NCBI RefSeq assembly: GCF_024494385.1
Contig: NZ_JAEVLT010000028.1
Span: 1-59,553 of the forward strand
Length of the DNA stretch: 59,553 nucleotides
Source of the DNA: Bacillus sp. EB600
GTDB taxonomy: Bacteria > Bacillota > Bacilli > Bacillales > Cytobacillaceae
Direction of reading: 5' to 3'
Positions within the stretch are counted from its first letter, which is position 1. Each line of letters begins with the position of its first letter. Below are positions 9,383-18,708 of this stretch, piece by piece. The notes under the pieces are model-generated. The model ran no database searches and was not told the origin of the DNA. It was given only the letters and a program-made list of their open reading frames with translations. The position numbers were made by a program, and so were the translations under genes.

Positions 9383-11035
9383 TTGACAAAACATGAAATC
9401 TATAGTCAAAGACGTTTAACGGAGTCCTATTGGCCTGCTGACACGACACAACCGCTTCATGACTGGACTGTCGCTCAAGTATTACGTGATACAGCAAAAG
9501 AAGTACCTGACCGCCTAGCCCTAGTGGAAGGAACGCATGATCCTTCTGAAAGCAGAAAGTGGACCTATGCCCAACTATTAGCTGATTCAGAACGTGTAGC
9601 AACTTCGCTTCTCAAAAAATTCAGGCCAGGGGAGCATATAGCAGTTTGGGCTCCAAATATGGTGGAATGGGTGCTGGCGGAATTTGGATGTGCGATAGCG
9701 GGATTAACAGTAGTGACCGTTAACCCTTCATTTAAGGCGAAAGAACTTGATTATGTTTTGCGACAATCCCAAGCGGCGGGGATTTTCGTTGCGGAGGAAT
9801 ATCGCGGTCATCATATGCTAACAACGGCCAGTGAGGTTCAGAAGAAATTGCCGTCTCTTCGTGAAGTGATTTGTTTTTCGGATTTTGATGAGTTCATTGA
9901 AATTGGCAACGATAAATCGATTTCATTTCCTGACGTTAAAGCAAACGATCCGTTTGTAATTATGTATACATCAGGCACAACTGGTAATCCTAAAGGAGCC
10001 ATTCTCCACAATAAGGGTATTACTAACAGTACAAAGTTTATGGCTGAACGTGCTGGTATGGAGGTTGGCGGTGTATGGGTGAATGTTATGCCGCTCGTCC
10101 ATTGTGGTGGATGTGGTTTCGCGGTATTGGGAACCCTTCAACAGCAAGGAACACATGTCCTTGTACCAGGATTCGACCCTGAATTGTTCCTTAAGCTGGT
10201 TGAAAGGGAGAAAGGAACCTTTGCTCTCCTTGTGCCAACCATGGTCGAGGCGATTTTAAACTTCCCTGAACGAGAAAAATATCAACTTTCGACACTACAT
10301 AGTTTGTTGTCTGGTGCCTCTAAAGTTGAACCTCATCTTGTTCACCGCATTAAAAAGGAATTGGGCTGTGGTATTTCCATTGTTTGCGGACAAACAGAAA
10401 TGCATGGTGGCACAACTCAGACACACTTGGATGATTCAGCAGAGGATCAAGCAGAAACGATTGGACAGCCTTATCCACATATTGAGGTTAAAATTGCCAA
10501 TCCGTCAACAGGGGAGATACTGCCACTAGGTCAGGAAGGGGAAATCTGCTGTCGAGGCTATCAAACGATGATTGGTTACTATCAGATGCCGGAGCAAACA
10601 GCTGCCACACTCAAAGAGGATGGCTGGATTCATTCTGGGGATATTGGGACGATGGACGAACGTGGTTTTATTAAAATTAAAGGACGTCTAAAAGATATGA
10701 TCATCCGCGGCGGTGTTAATATTTATCCAACGGAGATCGAAGCCTTACTTAAAGAGCATCCATTAATTCAGGATGTTGCGGTGGTTGGCGTACCTGATGA
10801 ATACTGGGGCGAACAAGTATCTGCGATTGTGGTTCCGAAGTCCAGTGAAAATCTCCCACTACCGGAGGAACTCGAAGAATACTGTAAGGCTAATATGGCG
10901 AGCTACAAAAGACCAAGATTTTGGGTATTCGTAGATGAATTTCCGACGACACCAGCAGGAAAAATCCAAAAGTTTAAACTTCGCGAAATCGCAAAGAATA
11001 ACTTCAAGGCACAAGAAGATGCATCTATATACTAA
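9383..11035 (+). CDS. Acyl-CoA ligase (AMP-forming), copy 1, 550 aa
   Basis: ANL-superfamily enzyme that activates a carboxylic acid with ATP and CoA. Motifs: the phosphate loop YTSGTTGNPKG near residue 196, CGQTEMHG, the hinge region SGDIGTMDERGFIKIKGR, RGGVNIYPTEIE, and the C-terminal catalytic Lys in PAGKIQKFKL. It resembles ACSF2/medium-chain or cyclic-acid ligases more than long-chain FadD. I prefer the TTG at 9383, because GGAGAGG lies 8 bases upstream and the paralog at 13070 starts at the matching place. It shares blocks such as RLTESYWPAD and LVPTM.EA with that paralog, so the two arose by duplication. Substrate is unknown, plausibly an aromatic or alicyclic acid. Confidence 0.88.
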   Translation: MTKHEIYSQRRLTESYWPADTTQPLHDWTVAQVLRDTAKEVPDRLALVEGTHDPSESRKWTYAQLLADSERVATSLLKKFRPGEHIAVWAPNMVEWVLAEFGCAIAGLTVVTVNPSFKAKELDYVLRQSQAAGIFVAEEYRGHHMLTTASEVQKKLPSLREVICFSDFDEFIEIGNDKSISFPDVKANDPFVIMYTSGTTGNPKGAILHNKGITNSTKFMAERAGMEVGGVWVNVMPLVHCGGCGFAVLGTLQQQGTHVLVPGFDPELFLKLVEREKGTFALLVPTMVEAILNFPEREKYQLSTLHSLLSGASKVEPHLVHRIKKELGCGISIVCGQTEMHGGTTQTHLDDSAEDQAETIGQPYPHIEVKIANPSTGEILPLGQEGEICCRGYQTMIGYYQMPEQTAATLKEDGWIHSGDIGTMDERGFIKIKGRLKDMIIRGGVNIYPTEIEALLKEHPLIQDVAVVGVPDEYWGEQVSAIVVPKSSENLPLPEELEEYCKANMASYKRPRFWVFVDEFPTTPAGKIQKFKLREIAKNNFKAQEDASIY

Positions 11036-11098
11036 AAAGAAACTTGTAAGTATGCTGTTCTTTAGGATGTTGCTGGAAAATGAATAAAATAAACAAAT

Positions 11099-11130
11099 GG
11101 TGTCCTAAAGTCGGGACCCCTTTTGTTATT
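11099..11130 (+). terminator. Rho-independent terminator
   Basis: Imperfect stem GGTGTCCT/GGGACCCC followed by TTTTGTTATTTTTTT, downstream of acyl-CoA ligase copy 1. A second hairpin (AAAAAGACA...TGTCTTTTT, about 11167-11209) follows and could work on both strands. Confidence 0.75.
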
Positions 11131-11296
11131 TTTTTAAGGAATTTTACCTTTTAAAGGACTAAATAAAAAGACATCGGCTTTCCCGATTGGAGTGATAAGA
11201 GTGTCTTTTTATATTGTTGTTATTGACGCTCTTTATTGACAAGAAATTGACGGAATCCTTTGTCCATAATCTGACGGAAATTTTGACCGAAGGAAA

Positions 11297-11327
11297 GGGG
11301 AAGCCCGCAACCTGCTTTAGCTTCCCC
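11297..11327. repeat. Hairpin GGGGAAGC/GCTTCCCC
   Basis: Perfect 8-bp arms with a 15-base loop, at the 3' end of the minus-strand DUF6431-like remnant. The T tract is weak on both sides, so terminator function is uncertain. Confidence 0.5.
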
Positions 11328-11332
11328 TTATA

Positions 11333-11742
11333 CTAAATATCAACCTGATAGGTTTCGTTTGGTTTTAAATAAAACTTTGTATCATTTTGACCAACGATAA
11401 TGTACCAGTCATCCCTAGTTCCATCCGGCAGGAAAGCTTCAGCCCGTCCCCAAGATGAAGTTTGAACAAATCGCCACATCGTACTTTGTAATCTCTTCTT
11501 TCGTAGTCCCAAAAGACCATCCAACAATCAAGAAATAGGGTACAAAAGAAATCAGGTAGTTCGTGGTGAATCCGTCAACAATCATCGCACACCAAACGGC
11601 GAATATTATAAACACTTGATTCTCCAGATCTTTTCTTAGATTTTCTATCTTTAGTTCCAATTACGCTCATGCTTTTTTCACAACAAGGAGAAGGAATCCT
11701 CCCCGCACCCCTAACTAAAACCGCCTGTATGGCTGTTTTCAA
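11333..11742 (-). pseudogene. DUF6431-like zinc-ribbon protein remnant
   Basis: On the minus strand a frame reads SPCCEKSMSVIGTKDRK, then YNIRRLVCDDC, a TGA at 11575-11577, and RIHHELPD in the same frame. This order of a CxC-type knuckle, IRRL.C..C and HHELPD is what I recall from DUF6431 proteins that accompany transposon-like genes in Bacillus. Downstream the sense switches frame (FVPYFLIVGWSFGTTKEEI), so there is at least one frameshift besides the stop. It is non-functional mobile-element debris. Confidence 0.5.
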
Positions 11743-11745
11743 TTA

Positions 11746-12057
11746 GTTTATAATCGATACAATAACCATAAGTTTTTTTGTGTGGGACGTCTCCCGTATA
11801 ACTGTTGGCGCAGTTATACATGAAGGGAGGCGTCCTTTCCTTTCTCCAGAATTTTACAATTATAAAGGTCATTATACTTGTCAATTTCTGGACAGGCAAT
11901 ACCGTCAACTTTCGGTAATTTGAAGTTATCAAAAATAATTGTTTAATAAATCGGTCCCTTAAATAGTGATACTTTGCTAACAGAAAAGATTTAGATTGCT
12001 TGCAGAACCAAATGGAATGAGGGTTATAAGTATTTTTGTTACTAAAACATTAATGTA
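11746..12057. other. Intergenic stretch without a gene
   Basis: No supported coding frame. Around 11787-11840 the bases GGGACGTCTCCCGTATAACTG and GGGAGGCGTCC form a possible hairpin. The segment joins the DUF6431-like debris to the duplicated phosphotransferase unit. Confidence 0.4.
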
Positions 12058-12085
12058 TTGACACCAAAGTCATACGTGATACAAT
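12058..12085 (+). promoter_or_regulatory. Promoter with TGAC-N6-GTCA operator (site C)
   Basis: -35 TTGACA (12058-12063), 16-bp spacer, -10 TACAAT (12080-12085). Palindrome TGACACCAAAGTCA at 12059-12072. It belongs to the duplicated phosphotransferase unit. Promoter and leader are still recognisable copies of 1301-1533, although the gene is dead. Confidence 0.75.
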
Positions 12086-12287
12086 ATTCACAAATTAATA
12101 TTTTTAATATTCATAAATTTCTGACTTATAGGATGTGGTGAGATGTTAATTATTGAAAATAACAGACAGATTTATATTTAGAGCATATCAAAACCGGTAA
12201 TGTTGTTGCATCTTTACAAAAAGCATTTAAGGGGTTAAAAGTGGTAGTTATCTAACTGAAAACAGAAAAATAGGGGAGGTTTTTTAA

Positions 12288-12897
12288 TGACCAATATAAG
12301 CAGTTTGGATGGTGTGAAAGAGGCAAGAATAAAGGTACTTAGCAACAGGTATCGATGCGAAGGCTATCTATATGTTGCTTTCCGACAAGTTACGCAAACG
12401 TGCGGCTCTTAAAGATAAAAGACCTTCGATAAGTATAGATGACCCAGAAGGACGTCTGAAAGATTTCTTTAATGCTCATATTGAAGATTCATTTACAATT
12501 AGTGATGTTCAGCGTCTAAATGGAGGTGGAGCCAATGAGGGATACAGCTTTATCTTAACTCGAGGATCTAAAATTGAGAAATTGGTCCTTCGGTTGAAGA
12601 CTTTAGGAGCCATTTGTGCAACTTCAGCTCCACGTGAGTTTCAAAAGTTAAATGTGGTGAAGGAGATCATGCCGACACCTCAACCACGTTGGCTTGTCAT
12701 CGACCCCAAATACTTTGGTGAGATGGCATGTATTACTAGCTTTGTCCCGGGAGTTGCGTCACCGTCCCGTAATGTCCCCATGGCAACGGGATTGGGAGTG
12801 GCATATGGTAAAGAATTACGCCAGAAACTTGCACCACAGTTTATTGAGTATTATGCAAAACTACACTCGTACAACTGGAGCGGGCACAATCTCAGTT
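12288..12897 (+). pseudogene. Phosphotransferase pseudogene (5' half, frameshifted copy of 1534-2727)
   Basis: The ATG at 12288 with GGGAGG upstream and the next 80 bases match the gene at 1534 almost base for base. A 2-base deletion near 12372 shifts the frame, and the original frame resumes as LSDKLRKRAALKDKRPSISI. Homology runs to about residue 211 ([11 protein letters not shown]) and then stops abruptly. The catalytic loop HGDxxxGN lies beyond the break, so no kinase can be made. The next bases come from a thiolase gene. Confidence 0.9.
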
Positions 12898-13003
12898 ATA
12901 TTCTTTAGCTCTCGAATTGCACAAACGCAATGCACGCTATGGATTAGCATCACTTTGTATTGGCGGCGGACAGGGTATCTCCCTTGTGATTGAAAAAGTC
13001 TAA
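12898..13003 (+). pseudogene. Thiolase 3'-end fragment fused to the phosphotransferase remnant
   Basis: From about 12898 the DNA closely matches the last 100 bases of the acetyl-CoA acetyltransferase gene at 38875-40059. It encodes [21 protein letters not shown]...VIEKV and ends with TAA. It marks an illegitimate recombination or deletion between two genes of a formerly larger duplicated cluster. Confidence 0.9.
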
Positions 13004-13069
13004 TTATTGTTTTATCCATTTGCTTCAGAAATGGAGGGAAAATGATAAAAAAATTTGTTGGAAGGGGAT

Positions 13070-14716
13070 ATGCAATTGAAAAATGAAGTTTTTCGCACTA
13101 CCCGGTTAACGGAGTCCTATTGGCCTGCTGATACATCTAGGCCGCTTCTAGACTGGACACTTGGTCAGGCATTAAGGGAGGCTGCCGCAGAGGTACCTGA
13201 TCGCATTGCCTTAGTTGAAGGGATACCTGATGCAAAAAAACGTCGTAGGTGGACCTACGCTCAGCTGCTGGCGGACGCGGAGCAGACGGCTTCAGCCCTG
13301 CTTACCAAGTTTAAGCCTGGAGAACGAATTGCGGTATGGGCACCGAATGTAGTTGAATGGGTACTTGTTGAATTTGGATGTGCGATTGCAGGTATGACAA
13401 TGGTCACAGTTAACCCAGCCTATAAAGCAAGCGAGCTTGAGTATGTCCTGAAACAATCTAGAGCAGCAGGTCTATTTTTGATAGATGAGTACAGAGGGCA
13501 TGATATGATGGCTACTGCCAATCAGGTTCGCACCAATACTTCTGGTTTACGGGAAGTGATTGGGTTCTCCAGCTTATCTGATTTTATTAAATCCGGTACT
13601 ACTAAGCATTTTCCCGAGGTCAAACCAACAGATCACTGTATTATCATGTATACGTCTGGTACAACCGGCTTCGCAAAGGGTGTGTTGTTTCACCACAAGG
13701 GGACAGTCAACGCATGTTATTTCACTGCGGAAGGTGCAGGTTTAGATATAGGTGGTGTGTGGGTGAATCCGATGCCAATGTTCCACATCGGTGGTTGTGG
13801 GCTAGCCACTGTAGGGGTGATCCTGCAGCGAGGCACCCAAGTTTTGGTGCCATCCTTCGAACCTGGCCTCGTGCTCGAATTGATTGAAAAGGAAAGGGGG
13901 ACATTTTCTCTTCTTGTTCCTACAATGATTGAAGCATTATTAAGTCATCCTGACCGCATGAAGTATAATCTTTCTACTCTAAAACATTTCATGTCTGGAG
14001 CATCTAAAGTAGAGGCCTCTTTGGTCCGACGAGTTGCAGCAGAATTGGGGATTGGTGTATCCATTGTCTTCGGTCAGACAGAAATGCACGGAGTTGTTTC
14101 CCAAACTCATCGTGAAGATTCTGTTAAGGACCAATCTGAAACACTGGGTCAACCAATGCCCCATTGCGAGATAAAGGTAGCTGACCCTGAAACTGGAGAT
14201 GTACCCCCGATTGGTGGTCTGGGAGAATTCTGTTATCGTTCAACCTACCAAACAATGGATGGTTATGATAATATGCCAGAGGAGACAGTCAAGGTCCTTA
14301 CACCTGATGGATGGTTCCATTCAGGAGACATAGGTTCTATGGACGAACGAGGCTATTTGCGTATCACCGGTCGCTTAAATGACATGATTATTCGTGGGGG
14401 AGAGAATATCTACCCTGCGGAAATTGAAAATCTGCTCAAAAGTCATCCTAAGGTCGCTGATGCAACAGTAGTTGGAGTGCCAGATGAATATTGGGGGGAG
14501 CAAGTGGCAGCTGTGATTGTACCACAGTCCGAAGATAACCGACCAACTCCAGACGAGCTTTCCGAATACTGTAAAGCAAATCTTGCGGGGTATAAAAGAC
14601 CAAGACGTTGGTATTTTATCCATGAATTTCCGATAACAGCCACGGGAAAACTTCAAAAATATAAGCTAAAAGAGATGATTCTTCAAGATGAGCTAGAAAA
14701 GGAGATACTGCTTTGA
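13070..14716 (+). CDS. Acyl-CoA ligase (AMP-forming), copy 2, 548 aa
   Basis: Paralog of the ligase at 9383 with the same motif order: YTSGTTGFAKG, FGQTEMHG, SGDIGSMDERGYLRITGR, RGGENIYPAEIE and the catalytic Lys in TATGKLQKYKL. RGGENIYP is the canonical form, whereas copy 1 has RGGVNIYP. ATG at 13070 follows GAAGGGG by about 5 bases; an upstream TTG at 13055 in the same frame lacks a ribosome site. The gene stands directly after the chimeric remnant, so its present promoter may be the one at 12058. Likely function is CoA activation of an acid for the downstream cluster. Confidence 0.88.
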   Translation: MQLKNEVFRTTRLTESYWPADTSRPLLDWTLGQALREAAAEVPDRIALVEGIPDAKKRRRWTYAQLLADAEQTASALLTKFKPGERIAVWAPNVVEWVLVEFGCAIAGMTMVTVNPAYKASELEYVLKQSRAAGLFLIDEYRGHDMMATANQVRTNTSGLREVIGFSSLSDFIKSGTTKHFPEVKPTDHCIIMYTSGTTGFAKGVLFHHKGTVNACYFTAEGAGLDIGGVWVNPMPMFHIGGCGLATVGVILQRGTQVLVPSFEPGLVLELIEKERGTFSLLVPTMIEALLSHPDRMKYNLSTLKHFMSGASKVEASLVRRVAAELGIGVSIVFGQTEMHGVVSQTHREDSVKDQSETLGQPMPHCEIKVADPETGDVPPIGGLGEFCYRSTYQTMDGYDNMPEETVKVLTPDGWFHSGDIGSMDERGYLRITGRLNDMIIRGGENIYPAEIENLLKSHPKVADATVVGVPDEYWGEQVAAVIVPQSEDNRPTPDELSEYCKANLAGYKRPRRWYFIHEFPITATGKLQKYKLKEMILQDELEKEILL

Positions 14717-14786
14717 CAAATTAATCTAGTATGAAGCAGTATCGTGGTCCTACGGTTCAAGTATTAAATGTATAGTGAATTTGACG

Positions 14787-14818
14787 GTGTCTCTAAAAAA
14801 GGGAGGCACTTTTTATTT
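14787..14818 (+). terminator. Rho-independent terminator
   Basis: GTGTCTC/GAGGCAC stem (one G-T pair), then TTTTTATTTTG, after acyl-CoA ligase copy 2. Confidence 0.75.
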
Positions 14819-14897
14819 TGTTTTCTTCTTAATAAGAAACGTAGAATAACACTGTTTCCAAAAAGGGATTTTAAACTATTTAAAATTTTTATAAATA

Positions 14898-14941
14898 TTG
14901 ACACAAACGAAATTGACGTCATTGTCACTAGTGACTACAAT
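14898..14941 (+). promoter_or_regulatory. Promoter with TGAC-N6-GTCA operator (site D)
   Basis: -35 TTGACG (14913-14918), 17-bp spacer, -10 TACAAT (14936-14941). Palindrome TGACGTCATTGTCA at 14914-14927. A half-site TGAC at 14899 lies exactly 15 bp upstream, matching the tandem arrangement of site F. It precedes the dead tetR copy. Confidence 0.75.
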
Positions 14942-14983
14942 GTTAATTAAGGGAGTGAATAAACAATACGGGAGTTAATACCA

Positions 14984-15598
14984 ATGAAAACCGCGAAAAT
15001 TCATAAGGAAACGAAAGCAAGTCAAAATATGGGATCGATTAGTGAGTAAATCATAAGCGGTGCGATTGTTGTCTTTGCTGAAATCGGATACGATATATCG
15101 ACTGTAAATGATATTACTACAAGAGCGAACGGTGGTTATGGAACCTTTTATCATTATTTCAAGAATAAACAGGACCTTCTTACTGGATTGGTAGATGATC
15201 TTGTAAACAAATTAGATGATCATGTTTCTCATACGGATAGGAAGCAAAGTATTTATTAAAATATGAGAAATGAAGCACAAAAAGTTTTGGAGTATTACAT
15301 AAATAACAGAAGAGTTCCCATCGCACTAAAAGAAGCAAGGATGATTGATCAAAAGTTTGAAGAAAGCTGGATGAAAATTAGCGAAAGCCTTTTTAAACGA
15401 ATTGAGCGTGATATCACTGGTGCAATAGAAAAGGGATATTACCGAAAAGTGAATGTAGAAGTAATGATTCGATCAATCACCTGTATGTTTGAGGGGTATG
15501 GACACTATTTAATGATGAAGGACCAGGGCCAAGAAGATATTCATGATGTTGCCGTCTCTTTGACCAATTTATGCTATCAAGATTTGTTTAAGGTTTAA
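14984..15598 (+). pseudogene. TetR-family regulator pseudogene
   Basis: Near-identical in layout to the intact tetR at 19408, but with two in-frame stops: TAA at 15047-15049 (after SISE) and TAA at 15257-15259 (after QSIY). Reading through them gives a full-length TetR, including RANGGYGTFYHYFKNKQDLL and FEGYGHYLMM. A 111-codon fragment from 15263 remains open but lacks the HTH. The promoter with operator D is preserved, so transcription may persist. Confidence 0.92.
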
Positions 15599-15646
15599 AC
15601 AAAGCTTTTCTAAAAAACTTCAAGAGCGAATCTTAAATAATGAAAC

Positions 15647-15866
15647 ATACGATTGCTGTTGATTCTGAAAAACTAACCAATCCAGATAAAGCGAAATCAT
15701 AATCCGCCTATTCTAGCTGCGTGAACGTGGAGAATTACGAGCAACAGATTCAAACCCTACTGGATTACGAAAAAAACTCGCAGGTGACGCTCCCGGCTGA
15801 AGAATCAAACTAGGTTCTGGCAGAAATGTTTTTATGGATGGTTATGCTATGGCATATAAGTAAGTT
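15647..15866 (+). pseudogene. SCP2-type thiolase fragment, decayed copy of 20114-21352
   Basis: About 220 bases match 20439-20665 of the intact thiolase (SEKLTNPDKAKS... VENYEQQIQTLLDY), with stops and small deletions. The 45 bases before it match the tetR-thiolase spacer of the intact copy, so some 350 bases of thiolase 5' end were deleted. Together with the tetR pseudogene it shows that the tetR-thiolase unit was duplicated and then lost. Confidence 0.88.
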
Positions 15867-15944
15867 CGGTAATCTTAATGAATTGGAATTATGAAATTGA
15901 TTCAATTTGAATTATTATTTAAAAAATCAAGGGGTGGAACATTG

Positions 15945-16646
15945 ATGGCTGTAGCAATCTCAAGACCTGCGTCAACTGTAGTCTTAATGGATGATGCATT
16001 TAGAGTGTATATGACAAAAAGACCGAATACCATGAAGTTTATGGGAGGGTTTTATGTTTTCCCTGGGGGTAAGGTGGCAAAGGGAGATTATGAAGTTAAC
16101 CAAGAAAGACTAAAAACGTTTAACCTGGATGAATCCTTCCATTATTCCTATTATATTGCTGCAGCGAGAGAATTATTTGAAGAAGTGGGAATTCTGCTTG
16201 TGTTCGAAGAGGATGGAAAACAGCTGAGCACAGAGAAGAAAAAGGAGTACCGGCGTCTCCTAATTAATGAAGAAATAACTTTTGCTCAAATGCTGCAAGA
16301 GGAAAATCTCCATTTGGATCTTACCAATTTAACTTACTTTGGCCATATTGTTACACCAGAGTTTAATCCGGTTCGGTTTGATACAAGATTTTTCATGGCT
16401 AAGCTGCCAAAATCACAAATACCAAAACCTCATATAGGTGAAATTGACCATGCGGCTTGGATTGTTCCAGAAGACGCCGTTAATGGTTATAATTTGGAAT
16501 TAATGATAGCGCCTCCTACCCTACATTCTTTGAAGGCCATCTTCTCCTTTATTAATGGGGGAGAGCTAGCCATGTCTGCATTCAATATTTCGGATTACCT
16601 CTCCCCAGCTCAAATAGAAAAAATGAAGAAAAGGGCCAATCATTAA
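15945..16646 (+). CDS. NUDIX hydrolase, NUDT19/CoA-diphosphatase-like, 233 aa
   Basis: The Nudix box core AARELFEEVGILL is clear (RExxEExG near residues 75-84). A long insertion separates it from FPGGKV, as in peroxisomal NUDT7/NUDT19-type enzymes that hydrolyse CoA and acyl-CoA diphosphate bonds. ATG at 15945 has AAGGGGTGG 8 bases upstream; the upstream ATG at 15891 has none. In this setting it could recycle or trim dead-end CoA esters. That is inference, since Nudix specificity cannot be read from the box alone. Confidence 0.8.
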   Translation: MAVAISRPASTVVLMDDAFRVYMTKRPNTMKFMGGFYVFPGGKVAKGDYEVNQERLKTFNLDESFHYSYYIAAARELFEEVGILLVFEEDGKQLSTEKKKEYRRLLINEEITFAQMLQEENLHLDLTNLTYFGHIVTPEFNPVRFDTRFFMAKLPKSQIPKPHIGEIDHAAWIVPEDAVNGYNLELMIAPPTLHSLKAIFSFINGGELAMSAFNISDYLSPAQIEKMKKRANH

Positions 16647-16976
16647 TCTTTTATGGGGGAATAAAAGGATTCGTCTTGCATAATTAAGCCTTTCTTTATT
16701 AATTTTTCCAAGTGTATCCCTCGGTTGTTCTCTAAGCAACCGGAACCATATTTGGGTAAATCCCTACAAATTTTACTTTCTTTGTTAATTGATCACAAGT
16801 TTGTTGCCCATGTATTTCAAAAAGACTCTTAGTCTGCTTTATCTGCTTTTTTCTTTTTAGTTTAAGCAAAAAAATTCCCTAGCATTAATGGGAAATCCTG
16901 TTAGTGGAATTTTAGTTACAAATACAACTCCATAAATGACTAATTAATTAATATTTAAATATGAGGGGGATTTCTG
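16647..16976. other. Intergenic stretch without a gene
   Basis: AT-rich, with no convincing frame, operator palindrome or strong terminator. A weak repeat of TTTATT/AATAAA near 16690 may end the NUDIX transcript. Confidence 0.4.
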
Positions 16977-17726
16977 TTGAGTGGCCTAAAAGAGAAAGTT
17001 ATAGTGATTACAGGTGCAAGTAGTGGGATTGGAGAAGCGACTGCATTGTCTTTAGCAGAAAAAGGTGCAAAGGTTGTACTAGCAGCAAGAAGAAAATATC
17101 GGTTAAAGGAAATAACAGAAAAAATAAAATTAAATGGCGGGTCTGCTATTTATTTTGAGACAGATGTGACTTCCCATAGTAATGTACAAAAACTATCTGA
17201 ATTTACTATAGAAAAATTCGGAAAAATAGATGTTTGGGTTAACAATGCTGGTATTATGCCACTTTCCTTTTTGAACAAATTAAAAATTGATGAATGGAAT
17301 CAAATGATAGATGTGAACATCAAAGGAGTACTGTACGGGATTGCAGCAGCCATTCCAATAATGGAGAAACAAGGAAACGGGCATATTATAAATGTTTCTT
17401 CTGTTGCTGGGTATTCCGTTGGAATGACTGGAGCAGTGTACAGTGGTACTAAATTTGCAGTTCGAGCTATAACGGAAGGTTTACGTTTAGAACTATCTTC
17501 AAGATCAAATATACGTACTACGGTGATTTATCCTGGTTCGGTTGAATCAGATTTGAATAACAATATTACGGATAAAGATGCCCTAAATTTAATAAGTAAA
17601 AACCCAAGCCCTAATAAGCTTGAAGGTACAGATATAGCAAACTCTATTATTTATGCTATTGAACAGCCTGACAATGTTTCTGTAAATGAAATTTTAATCC
17701 GTCCTACATGGCAGAAAGTATTCTAG
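16977..17726 (+). CDS. Short-chain dehydrogenase/reductase, 249 aa
   Basis: Classical SDR with TGASSGIG (residues 12-19), NNAG near 88, the catalytic Ser in NVSSVAG and Tyr/Lys in YSGTK near 153-157. TTG start with GAGGGGG 8 bases before it. The closest style is the Bacillus NADP-dependent SDRs of unassigned substrate (YdfG-like or serine 3-dehydrogenase-like). It stands alone between non-coding stretches and has no TGAC-N6-GTCA promoter, so it may not belong to the same regulon. Confidence 0.85.
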   Translation: MSGLKEKVIVITGASSGIGEATALSLAEKGAKVVLAARRKYRLKEITEKIKLNGGSAIYFETDVTSHSNVQKLSEFTIEKFGKIDVWVNNAGIMPLSFLNKLKIDEWNQMIDVNIKGVLYGIAAAIPIMEKQGNGHIINVSSVAGYSVGMTGAVYSGTKFAVRAITEGLRLELSSRSNIRTTVIYPGSVESDLNNNITDKDALNLISKNPSPNKLEGTDIANSIIYAIEQPDNVSVNEILIRPTWQKVF

Positions 17727-18057
17727 TTTATTAATCTTTTTTTGGAAAGTATCAACCGTTACTTAATGAATTAATTTCATAATTATGAGCTCTACGGGCT
17801 CAAGGATTTTATACTCAAAAAGGAGTACCTCTTCAACATATCGAAATGAGAAAGTAACTAACACAAACACTATGGACTGGGAGAAGACTTCCTATGACTA
17901 TAATACATTTGGAAACCTGAATGACAGAAAAGCTGCGATTCCTTTTTAAAAAGAATTCATGATAATGTATCTTATCTTTTTGCAATAAGAATAATTTCCT
18001 ATTGTTTGCTCATTAATAAAGCTAAAAATGGTAAATCGCACAAAGCTCAGCAAAAAA
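17727..18057. other. Intergenic stretch, possible coding debris
   Basis: A short frame near 17795-17860 (YTQKGVPLQHIEMRK) ends quickly and is not assignable. Otherwise AT-rich with no supported feature. Confidence 0.35.
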
Positions 18058-18086
18058 ATGACAAACTCGTCATACGTGATTATAAT
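18058..18086 (+). promoter_or_regulatory. Promoter with TGAC-N6-GTCA operator (site G)
   Basis: -35 ATGACA (18058-18063), 17-bp spacer, -10 TATAAT (18081-18086). Palindrome TGACAAACTCGTCA at 18059-18072. The MaoC-like gene begins 110 bases downstream. This puts an enzyme gene, not only tetR genes, under the shared operator. Confidence 0.75.
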
Positions 18087-18195
18087 ATTCCTGAATATTA
18101 CTAAAAGGCTTAATATTCTAAAGGTGGAAGAAATCTATTTACCTGCGCTTGATAAAGGCGCAATAAAAAATATTTTACTAGGGGTGAAGGATTGT

Positions 18196-18636
18196 ATGTA
18201 TGATAAATATTTTGGATATTTCAGTATTGGAGAGAGATGGGAGTCAAGTGGGAGGACGATAACGGAAACGGATTTAGTATCGTTTTCCGGACTTACAGGA
18301 GACTATTCCCCGCTTCATACGGATATTGAATATGCCAAGAACTCCTTTTTTAAGCAGAGAATTGCCCATGGTATGTTAGTATTATCATTTAGTTTTGGTC
18401 TGCTAAAATTTGAACCATCTATAGTGATAGCCAATTATGGACTTGATAGATTACGTTATATTGCACCGGTTTTTATTAACGATACAATCCATGTACAACT
18501 GGAAGTCTTGGATCTTCATGATAAAGGGAATGGAACGGGAGTGGTTACAGTAAAACATTCGATTCTGAAGCAAACAGGAGAAACGTGTATTGTCGGTAAT
18601 ACGAAAATACTAGTAAAGAAAGAAAAAGGTTCGTAA
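18196..18636 (+). CDS. MaoC-like (R)-hydratase / acyl dehydratase, 146 aa
   Basis: Hot-dog fold protein with the hydratase 2 motif: FSGLTGDYSPLHTDIEYA (Asp and His of D-x4-H) and IAHGMLVLSF, near residues 34-72. Such enzymes hydrate 2-enoyl-CoA to (R)-3-hydroxyacyl-CoA or the reverse. ATG at 18196 is preceded by AGGGGTGAAGG. The frame is open further upstream, but the earlier start would lie inside the promoter, so the shorter form is right. Controlled by operator site G, hence probably part of the same acyl-CoA regulon. Confidence 0.85.
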   Translation: MYDKYFGYFSIGERWESSGRTITETDLVSFSGLTGDYSPLHTDIEYAKNSFFKQRIAHGMLVLSFSFGLLKFEPSIVIANYGLDRLRYIAPVFINDTIHVQLEVLDLHDKGNGTGVVTVKHSILKQTGETCIVGNTKILVKKEKGS

Positions 18637-18708
18637 GTCCTTATTAAATCAACTTCGCCACTTGGTGGATTTAATATATGATTTTTCAAGAATTTTATTA
18701 TATAGTTA

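Noticed and set aside
14768..14950. 60-codon plus-strand frame
   Set aside because: It runs through a terminator and the promoter with operator D.
18028..18195. N-terminal extension of the MaoC-like protein
   Set aside because: It would begin upstream of the -35 box and lacks a ribosome site; ATG 18196 has one.
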